Shown in pieces: positions 7,018 through 12,566 of a stretch of 12,566 nucleotides of DNA. Position 1 is the stretch's first letter; each line of letters opens with the position of its first letter. The position numbers and the translations under genes are program-made. This stretch comes from DRPN01 sp964383915. GTDB taxonomy: Bacteria; Bacteroidota; Bacteroidia; Bacteroidales; VadinHA17. A model generated the notes under the pieces. It did no database searches, was not told the origin of the DNA, and worked only from the letters and a program-made list of their open reading frames with translations. The DNA lies in the NCBI GenBank assembly GCA_964383915.1, contig CAYLJE010000071.1:1-12566 (forward strand), in the 5' to 3' direction.

Positions 7018-7794
7018 TTAAATATTAAATGACAAGCCATCATAGGCCAGGAAAACATTGTCGGGTAATTCAGCTTGTACTTCCCGGTGGAACCCCATGA
7101 GGTGGGAGATGTGGGTAAAATAAGCTTGTTCGGGTTTAATAATCTTTACGATATTCAGTGCTTCGGCCAGGTTAAAATGGGTCAGGTGTTTTTTCTTACG
7201 TAAGGCATTAAGGATTAAAATCCGGGTACCGGCGATTTTTTTCATTTCTGCTTCCGGAATACTTTTGGCATCGGTAATATAAGTAACCTCTCCGAAACGA
7301 AAACCAAAAATGGGAAGCCGGTAATGATAAACCCGGATAGGCATGAATGTCAGACCATTTACTTTAAAGTTATTATTGTTTTCGATCGTATGCAGGTGAA
7401 CCTGCGGAATTCCGGGGTATTTATATTCGGCGAAGATATAGGCAAATTCCTGTTTGATAGCATGCTGAACGCGGGGTTCGGCAAAGATGTCCATGGGTTT
7501 TTTCTGGAGGAAGTTATAAGCACGGATGTCGTCCATACCTGCGATATGGTCTTTGTGCTCATGCGTAAGGAGAATAGCATCCAGATGCAGCACATTTTCC
7601 CGGAGCATCTGTTGGCGGAAATCAGGGCCCGAGTCAATGACCACATTGGCTGATTTTGTTTCTATCAGCAGGGAAGTGCGTAATCGTTTATCGTGGGGGT
7701 CTCTGGAATGACATACCGGACAGGGGCAGGCGATCACCGGCACCCCCTGTGATGTTCCCGTCCCCAGAAAAGTGATTCTCACAATAGGTTCCAT
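7018..7794 (-). CDS. PhnP-like metallo-beta-lactamase-fold phosphodiesterase
   Basis: The 258-residue protein has the metallo-beta-lactamase fold with the metal motif THEHKDH (His78, His80, Asp82, His83), a further His157 in VYHYRL, Asp175 in YITDAKS and the C-terminal THISH (His228, His231). The N-terminus, FLGTGTSQGVPVIACPCPVC with Cys23, Cys25 and Cys28, matches the structural zinc site of PhnP, and the ending AYDGLSF resembles the PhnP C-terminus. PhnP cleaves cyclic ribose phosphates in phosphonate breakdown, but no other phn genes are here, and Bacteroidota commonly carry this homologue alone. The role may therefore be a general cyclic-nucleotide or phosphodiester hydrolase in the cytoplasm. 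The gene is divergent from the methylase at 7866, with 71 bases between them. Family assignment is strong; substrate is inferred. Confidence 0.88.
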   Translation of the reverse strand: MEPIVRITFLGTGTSQGVPVIACPCPVCHSRDPHDKRLRTSLLIETKSANVVIDSGPDFRQQMLRENVLHLDAILLTHEHKDHIAGMDDIRAYNFLQKKPMDIFAEPRVQHAIKQEFAYIFAEYKYPGIPQVHLHTIENNNNFKVNGLTFMPIRVYHYRLPIFGFRFGEVTYITDAKSIPEAEMKKIAGTRILILNALRKKKHLTHFNLAEALNIVKIIKPEQAYFTHISHLMGFHREVQAELPDNVFLAYDGLSFNI

Positions 7795-7810
7795 TTGATT
7801 ATGGCAGATG

Positions 7811-7818
7811 CAAAGGTA
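7811..7818 (-). promoter_or_regulatory. Bacteroidota-type -7 box for the PhnP-like gene
   Basis: Read on the minus strand this is TACCTTTG, a full match to the TAnnTTTG -7 element of Bacteroidota housekeeping promoters. It lies 16 bases before the ATG at 7794, giving a very short leader. About 21 bases further upstream on the same strand is a T-rich run ending in C, a poor match to the TTG -33 element. Confidence 0.5.
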
Positions 7819-7865
7819 GGGAAAATTATCACCCGGGCCGAAAAAAAATTACTACTTTTAACCTC

Positions 7866-8579
7866 ATGAACAAAACAAAGCTCTATCTTATCCCCAGTAC
7901 CCTGGGAGCAGAAAATGTAAACAGTTACCTGCCTCCGTTGGTCGTAAAGACATTACATAGCCTGCATCTCTTTTTCGTTGAAAATATAAGGACGGCCCGG
8001 CGTTTTATCAGCTCTTCCGGTTTTTCCGGAGATATTGGTTCCCTTCGTTTTTTTGAGCTGAGCGAACATACCTCGTTGAAAGAAACAGAGGAGTTATTGA
8101 AAGAATTAATGGAGGAAGGAAGGGCCGGTTTGATCTCCGAGGCGGGATTACCGGGGGTAGCTGACCCCGGGGGAATGCTGGTGCAGTTATGTCACAGGCA
8201 TGGTATCGGGGTGGTGCCTCTGACAGGACCCTCTTCTATTTTCTTGGCTTTGATGGCTTCCGGACTCAATGGACAGCAATTTGCTTTTCATGGATACCTT
8301 CCAAAAGACCGTTCTGCACGGATCCGGAAGATCAGGGAACTGGAACGGGAAGCGCATCGCACGGGTGCCAGCCAGATATTCATGGAGACTCCCTATCGTA
8401 ATAATCATCTGTTGCAGGATATCCTGGCTACCTGCCATGATCAGACTTTGTTGTGTGTCGCTGCTGACCTGACGACAGCAAAAGAGTTTATTCATACACG
8501 AACCATTCAAGCGTGGATAAAAGACATCCCCGATTTGCACAAACGGCCGGCTATTTTTATCCTTGGGAGAGAAGAATAG
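7866..8579 (+). CDS. RsmI-like SAM-dependent methyltransferase (tetrapyrrole methylase family)
   Basis: The 237-residue protein has the tetrapyrrole-methylase fold as used by the 16S rRNA 2'-O-methylase RsmI. Matching segments are KLYLIPSTLG near the start, FVENIRTARRF (37-47, for the EDTR.sRkL motif), GLISEAGLPGVADPG (88-102, for SDAGTPgisDPG), VVPLTGPSSIFLALMASGL (116-134), FAFHGYLPKD (139-148) and METPYR (173-178, for YEsPhR). It is shorter than full RsmI and several catalytic-motif residues differ (SEAGLP for SDAGTP), matching the second, short paralogue found in many Bacteroidota. It probably methylates RNA or another cytoplasmic target; whether it acts on 16S rRNA is uncertain. The ATG at 7866 closely follows an AT-rich leader. 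The stop codon is 23 bases from the truncated GH5 remnant on the other strand. Confidence 0.85.
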   Translation: MNKTKLYLIPSTLGAENVNSYLPPLVVKTLHSLHLFFVENIRTARRFISSSGFSGDIGSLRFFELSEHTSLKETEELLKELMEEGRAGLISEAGLPGVADPGGMLVQLCHRHGIGVVPLTGPSSIFLALMASGLNGQQFAFHGYLPKDRSARIRKIRELEREAHRTGASQIFMETPYRNNHLLQDILATCHDQTLLCVAADLTTAKEFIHTRTIQAWIKDIPDLHKRPAIFILGREE

Positions 8580-8585
8580 GAACAG

Positions 8586-8600
8586 GAGGCAAGAGGCAAG
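8586..8600. repeat. 7-bp tandem repeat at the GH5 breakpoint
   Basis: GAGGCAA is repeated twice in tandem (8586-8592 and 8593-8599, plus a further G). It sits between the methylase stop codon and the point where recognisable GH5 sequence ends at about 8603, so it may mark the recombination or deletion endpoint. Confidence 0.6.
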
Positions 8601-8602
8601 TG

Positions 8603-8962
8603 GATAGCCCAGTCAACGCGATTAAAAAAGTCAGGATCGATTTTGTATGCAGGAACATCACCCGTGTGGGCTGACCAACGTATGGGGATACGAACGGTCT
8701 GGAAACCGGCCTTTGCTATGCGTGTAAAGTAATCGGCTTGTAAAACCACACCCCAGTCTCCTTCACGGGGAGCTTCCAGGGCATTGCCGAGGTTTATCCC
8801 TCTGGCCAGTTGGTTGTTGAGCTTAAAGGTTTCATGGGGTATCCCATTAGTTTTTTTCAGGGACGGATGCGTACAGCCCTGAACAGAAAAAATGATGGAA
8901 ATAAAAAACGTAATGATTATAAAAGGAATAATTTTTTGACTATTTTTCATTTTGTTAAACAT
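8603..8962 (-). pseudogene. Truncated GH5-family glycoside hydrolase lipoprotein (N-terminal remnant)
   Basis: Reading from ATG at 8962, the first 120 residues look like the start of a secreted family-5 glycoside hydrolase (endoglucanase-like). A hydrophobic signal peptide with lipobox VQGC (Cys30) is followed by LARGINLGNALEAPREGDWG (52-71), AGFQTVRIPIRWSAHTG (85-101) and IDPDFFNRVDWAI (108-120). These match the first beta strands of the GH5 barrel. The catalytic NEP and later glutamate segments are absent. After residue 120 the frame runs through the short tandem repeat and into antisense of the methylase gene, stopping at 8507-8509, so the last 31 residues are not GH5. About two thirds of the enzyme is missing and it cannot be an active hydrolase. 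Met5 (8950) is an alternative start. The remnant still has an intact export signal and minus-strand promoter-like boxes upstream. Confidence 0.82.
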
Positions 8963-9030
8963 ATTAGAGGTTTAAAGGGAATAAAATTATATTTTAATTT
9001 GTCAAATAAAATTAGTAAAGCATTTAAAAG

Positions 9031-9052
9031 TATATCAAATATATCAAAGATA
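9031..9052 (-). promoter_or_regulatory. Promoter-like repeats upstream of the GH5 remnant
   Basis: TATATCAAA is repeated twice in tandem (9031-9048). On the minus strand the region contains two TAnnTTTG matches, TATATTTG (9036-9043) and TATCTTTG (9045-9052), facing the GH5 remnant 70-90 bases away. The stretch is AT-rich, so chance matches are possible. Confidence 0.3.
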
Positions 9053-9084
9053 CCTATTATTATCATTAATCTAAATTTAAAAGC

Positions 9085-12000
9085 ATGAAAAAAATCTTAT
9101 TTCTGACCGTTACTATTTTTGGTCTTTTGGTTTCTATGGTTGCTTTTGGGCAGCAGCTTGATCTGAGCAAGTTAAAAGATCTTAAGCCCAGGAGTATTGG
9201 CCCTGCAGGTATGAGTGGCAGAGTGACTGCCATTGATGTAAATCTGAAAAATCCCGAGATACTGTTTGTAGGTACTGCCTCCGGTGGATTATGGCGTTCC
9301 AAAGACAAAGGAGTGAAGTGGGAGCCTGTTTTTGATAAAGAAAAGGTAATGTCCATCGGTGCCATTGCCATAGACCAGCGTAACCCTGATGTTATCTGGG
9401 TGGGAACCGGTGAGGGAAACCCGCGCAACTCCCTGTCTTCCGGTTACGGATTATACCGCTCCTTGGATGGAGGAGACACCTGGCAGCTTATGGGACTGGA
9501 GAAAACCCGGAATATTTACCGGATTATCGTGAGCCCTGTGAACAGTGATGTGGTATATGTGGGAGCCATTGGTTCACCCTGGGGACCGCAGAAGGAACGT
9601 GGCCTTTACCGGACGGTAAACGGAGGGAAGACCTGGGATAAAATACTGTTTGTAAATGAACTGACCGGTGTGGGGGATATGATCATGGATCCATCCAATC
9701 CGAAGAAATTATTTGTGGCCATGTGGCAACATCAGCGGTGGCCCTGGTTCTTTAAATCAGGGGGTCCGGGATCCGGACTGTATGTTACCTATGACGGAGG
9801 CGATACCTGGAAGAAACTGACGGGAAAAGACGGCTTGCCTAAAGGAGAACTGGGACGCATCGGGCTGGCTATTGCCCGTAGTAATCCGGATTATGTGTAT
9901 GCTTTTATAGAATCAAAGAAAAACGGATTATATCGTTCTGAAGACGGGGGAAAGATCTGGAAGCTGAGGGGAACAAAGAATATTGGAGACAGACCTTTTT
10001 ACTATGCGGATATCCATGTGGATCCTAAAAATGAAATCAGGGTATATACTTTGTTCTCCCGTGTGAATGTCAGTGAGGACGGGGGAAAGACCTTTCAACC
10101 GTTGATAAGCCGGGATATTCATCCCGACCATCATGCCTGGTGGATCAGTCCGGATAATCCTGATTTTATGATTGAAGGGAACGATGGGGGCATGGCTATA
10201 ACCTATGACAGGGGGGAGACCTGGCGCTTTGTACAAAATCTTCCCGTAGGACAGTTTTATCATATCAGTGTGGATATGGACCTGCCTTATCATGTGTACG
10301 GAGGTATGCAGGATAATGGCTCCTGGAGAGGACCGGCTTATGTATGGGCCGGAGGAGGGATTATCAATACTTATTGGGATGACTTATTTGGCGGGGATGG
10401 CTTCGATGTAGTCCCGGACGAAGGAAATCCACGGTATTGTTATGCTATGTCACAACAGGGATATGTCGGCAGGGTGGACCTCGTAACAGGATACACAAAG
10501 AATATACGACCCGTTCATCCCCACGGAAAAACATTGCGTTTTAACTGGAATGCTGCCATCTCAGGGGATCCTTTTGATCAGAATACCATCTATTTTGGTA
10601 GTCAATACCTGCATAAAAGCACTGACAATGGAAATACCTGGACCATAATATCACCGGATCTGACTACGAATGATACTTCTAAATTGAAACAACTTAAGAG
10701 CGGTGGGCTGACCTATGATGTTACAGGAGCTGAGAATTATGAGACGATCCTTGCTATTGCTCCCAGTCCTGTGCAACAGGGAGTGATCTGGGCCGGCACG
10801 GATGATGGCAATCTACAGCTCACACAGGATGGGGGAAAGACATGGACCAACCTCAGCAGCAAACTGAAAGATGTGCGTGCAGGTAGCTGGATTCCACAGA
10901 TACAGGCATCGAAGTACAATGCAGGAGAAGCATTTGTTGTGGTGAATGATTACCGCAGGATGGATTATTCTCCTTATTTATATCATACTGCCAACTTTGG
11001 GAAGTCATGGGAAAGAATGGTAGATGAGAAGGATGTTTTTGGATACGTGCTTTCCTTTGTCCAGGATCTTGTAGAACCGAAACTCATGTTTCTGGGTACG
11101 GAAAATGGATTATATGTAAGTATTGACGGTGGCGAAAACTGGACACACTGGACCAATGGTTATCCTGCAGGAGTATCTACCATGGACATGGTTATCCATC
11201 CAAGAGAGTATGACCTGGTACTCGGTACCTTCGGAAGAGCGGCCTATATACTGGATGATATCAGGCCCTTGCGGGCACTTGCACATGAGGGAATAAAAAT
11301 TCTGGATGATCCCATACATGTGTTTAATCCGCCGGTAGCCTATGAGGTGAGCCGTAAAAGTGCCCCCGGATTGTTTGCCGGAGGGGATTCTTATTTCCGC
11401 GGTGAGAACAGACCATTCGGTGCCATGATCACCTTCTCGGTGAAAAAAGGAGACCCAAATGCTGATAAAGTGAATATCAACAGTTCATCAGGCATGCGTT
11501 CTATGATGTATGGCCGTGGTGGAAACCGTGGCGGAATGAATCCTGCTTTTGCAAAAGCCAGGAAGGTTAAGATATATATAATTGATCAGGATAGAGATAC
11601 CGTAAGAATCCTGATGCGTGTACCTAAGACCGGCATGAACCGTTTTTCCTGGGGCCTTGATAGAAAAGGATATCGTTTTCCTGGTAGTCCCGGGCCTAAA
11701 CCCGGATCTCCCCAAAGAGGCGGGGGAGGATATGTGCTTCCCGGGATTTATAAACTTGTCTTTAGCTATCAGAATCACAGCGACTCAACGATGTTGACAG
11801 TGAAATCTGATCCGAGAATGAAGATCAGTATTCAGGCGATGAAGGAGAACCAGGCGCTGGTAAGACCCGTATTGAGAAAAATGGAAGCCCTGGCCGAAGG
11901 AATGGACCGCATCAAAGAATGTAAAACCACCATGTTGACCGTGCAGAAAATGATCCCGCAAAAGAAAACAGACAAGGTAAAGGATCTTAAAAAAATAAGT

Positions 12001-12303
12001 AAAGAGGTAGGGGACTCTCTTAAAGCCATCTCGTCAATCCTGTTTCCTAAAGAAAATATTCAGGGGATATACAGGGATCCGAATCTTGTAACGTCGAAGA
12101 TACGCGGATTATATTCTGCTATCTATGAAATCGAACCATTGAATGCCACCCAGAAACTTTCTTTGGAACAAGCTGATAAAGTGATTAATGAGACCGTAAG
12201 CAGAATCAACCACTTCTTTGATACAGAATGGAAGAAATACCGGGAGGGGGTTGAAAAAGCAGGGATTACTCCCTTTAAGGATTATAAACCCATAGATCTG
12301 TAA
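9085..12303 (+). CDS. Large secreted Asp-box (VPS10/sortilin-like) beta-propeller protein
   Basis: The 1072-residue exported protein starts with a signal peptide (KKILFLTVTIFGLLVSMVAFG, cleavage likely before QQLD). Residues 40-725 form beta-propeller repeats with eleven recognisable Asp boxes of the S/T-x-D-x-G-x-x-W type, at about 72-79, 126-133, 177-184, 235-242, 285-292, 330-337, 373-380, 512-519, 580-587, 635-642 and 679-686. Some are degenerate, for example TANFGKSW. Next come an Ig-like or FlgD-like region (about 740-906) holding Gly/Pro-rich loops near 808-817 and 865-883, and a charged helical tail (910-1072). This architecture matches bacterial proteins annotated as sortilin/VPS10-like or BNR-repeat glycosyl hydrolases, whose activity is unproven. 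No type IX sorting domain is visible, so a periplasmic location is likely. It appears monocistronic and ends in a strong terminator. Confidence 0.88.
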   Translation: MKKILFLTVTIFGLLVSMVAFGQQLDLSKLKDLKPRSIGPAGMSGRVTAIDVNLKNPEILFVGTASGGLWRSKDKGVKWEPVFDKEKVMSIGAIAIDQRNPDVIWVGTGEGNPRNSLSSGYGLYRSLDGGDTWQLMGLEKTRNIYRIIVSPVNSDVVYVGAIGSPWGPQKERGLYRTVNGGKTWDKILFVNELTGVGDMIMDPSNPKKLFVAMWQHQRWPWFFKSGGPGSGLYVTYDGGDTWKKLTGKDGLPKGELGRIGLAIARSNPDYVYAFIESKKNGLYRSEDGGKIWKLRGTKNIGDRPFYYADIHVDPKNEIRVYTLFSRVNVSEDGGKTFQPLISRDIHPDHHAWWISPDNPDFMIEGNDGGMAITYDRGETWRFVQNLPVGQFYHISVDMDLPYHVYGGMQDNGSWRGPAYVWAGGGIINTYWDDLFGGDGFDVVPDEGNPRYCYAMSQQGYVGRVDLVTGYTKNIRPVHPHGKTLRFNWNAAISGDPFDQNTIYFGSQYLHKSTDNGNTWTIISPDLTTNDTSKLKQLKSGGLTYDVTGAENYETILAIAPSPVQQGVIWAGTDDGNLQLTQDGGKTWTNLSSKLKDVRAGSWIPQIQASKYNAGEAFVVVNDYRRMDYSPYLYHTANFGKSWERMVDEKDVFGYVLSFVQDLVEPKLMFLGTENGLYVSIDGGENWTHWTNGYPAGVSTMDMVIHPREYDLVLGTFGRAAYILDDIRPLRALAHEGIKILDDPIHVFNPPVAYEVSRKSAPGLFAGGDSYFRGENRPFGAMITFSVKKGDPNADKVNINSSSGMRSMMYGRGGNRGGMNPAFAKARKVKIYIIDQDRDTVRILMRVPKTGMNRFSWGLDRKGYRFPGSPGPKPGSPQRGGGGYVLPGIYKLVFSYQNHSDSTMLTVKSDPRMKISIQAMKENQALVRPVLRKMEALAEGMDRIKECKTTMLTVQKMIPQKKTDKVKDLKKISKEVGDSLKAISSILFPKENIQGIYRDPNLVTSKIRGLYSAIYEIEPLNATQKLSLEQADKVINETVSRINHFFDTEWKKYREGVEKAGITPFKDYKPIDL

Positions 12304-12317
12304 CCGGGGATTGGTAT

Positions 12318-12350
12318 AAAAAAAACGCCACATTACGTGGCGTTTTTTTT
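12318..12350. terminator. Perfect bidirectional rho-independent terminator
   Basis: Eight As and CGCCAC (12318-12331) pair perfectly with GTGGCG and eight Ts (12337-12350) around the loop ATTAC. The symmetrical A and T tracts allow termination of both the plus-strand propeller gene, which stops 15 bases earlier, and the minus-strand gene that ends at 12365. Confidence 0.93.
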
Positions 12351-12364
12351 AATGAATAAACCTG

Positions 12365-12566
12365 TCAGTTTAAATAAAGCGGGTTTATGTACAAGGATTT
12401 TTCACTACTACCAAAGCTGGCAGGGAGAAGTTGTGCCTTGAAATAGCCCGTAACTTTTTTCCCATCTTTCGTAGTCAGATTGAAGGTGAATTCGTAGGTA
12501 TTATTTCCAGGGGTTTTTACCGTGATTGTTCCTCCCGTTAACTCATATTCTGTACCGGTTTCCGCT
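12365..12566 (-). CDS. C-terminal end of an unidentified beta-rich, probably exported protein (5' end outside window)
   Basis: On the minus strand a frame is open from the window edge (first full codon at 12565) to TGA at 12365-12367, giving 66 residues. The sequence alternates polar and hydrophobic residues (GGTITVKTPG, YEFTFNLTTKDGKKVTGYF), typical of beta-sandwich or lipocalin-like domains at the end of Bacteroidota surface lipoproteins. It then has a short tail, SLYINPLYLN. No catalytic motif is visible. The stop lies 15 bases past the bidirectional terminator, which supports a real gene end here. I do not recognise the family. Confidence 0.6.
   Translation of the reverse strand, partial: AETGTEYELTGGTITVKTPGNNTYEFTFNLTTKDGKKVTGYFKAQLLPASFGSSEKSLYINPLYLN

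Noticed and set aside
7324..7653. 109-codon plus-strand open frame inside the PhnP-like gene
   Set aside because: It is antisense to a gene with clear metallo-beta-lactamase motifs and shows no domain of its own.
7853..7860. TACTTTTA as a -7 box for the RsmI-like gene
   Set aside because: It differs from TAnnTTTG at the final G and lies only five bases before the ATG, too close for a normal leader.
8994..9001. TTAATTTG as a -7 promoter box for the Asp-box protein
   Set aside because: One mismatch in the essential TA, very AT-rich surroundings and no good -33 element; not distinguishable from chance.

Overview
The window looks like chromosomal DNA of a free-living member of the Bacteroidota. 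The basis is a moderately AT-rich composition, mostly weak or absent Shine-Dalgarno sequences, a good TAnnTTTG-type -7 box upstream of one gene, and characteristic proteins: a large secreted Asp-box/VPS10-type protein, a GH5-like lipoprotein remnant, an RsmI-like short methylase and a PhnP-like metallo-beta-lactamase hydrolase. Genus cannot be fixed from the sequence. I see no mobile element, integrase, CRISPR array, tRNA or rRNA.

Layout. (1) 1-1500, plus strand: the 3' end of a gene with a 4Fe-4S ferredoxin motif, then a two-domain chromate-type transporter (ChrA family). (2) 1528-2382, minus strand, convergent with chrA: a membrane protein with a peroxiredoxin-like C-terminal domain. (3) 2383-2741: a gene-free divergent intergenic region. 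(4) 2742-6306, plus strand: a tightly spaced two-component operon, made of a polytopic membrane histidine kinase and an NtrC-family sigma54 activator. (5) 6307-6899: a leader with a candidate sigma54 promoter and upstream repeats, then a small four-helix SPW-repeat membrane protein with an unusually strong ribosome binding site. It ends at a long bidirectional hairpin terminator (6908-6958). (6) 7018-7794, minus strand: PhnP-like hydrolase. It is divergent from an RsmI-like methylase at 7866-8579 (plus). (7) 8603-8962, minus strand: the amino-terminal remnant of a GH5 glycoside hydrolase lipoprotein, cut off next to a 7-bp tandem repeat. (8) 9085-12303, plus strand: a 1072-residue secreted beta-propeller (Asp-box/sortilin-like) protein, followed by a perfect bidirectional terminator and the C-terminal end of a minus-strand gene that runs off the window.

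How the genes work together. The only clear functional module is kinase - sigma54 activator - SPW protein. The kinase would sense a membrane or envelope signal and phosphorylate the activator. The nearest candidate target is the SPW-repeat gene, whose upstream region has a good -24 element but an imperfect -12 element. This link is inferred from position and motif. The other genes look like independent single-gene units. The most unusual features are the sigma54/SPW module, the truncated GH5 gene with its repeat-associated breakpoint, and the odd C-terminus of the ferredoxin-type protein at the left edge. I did not find a clearly new multi-gene system.
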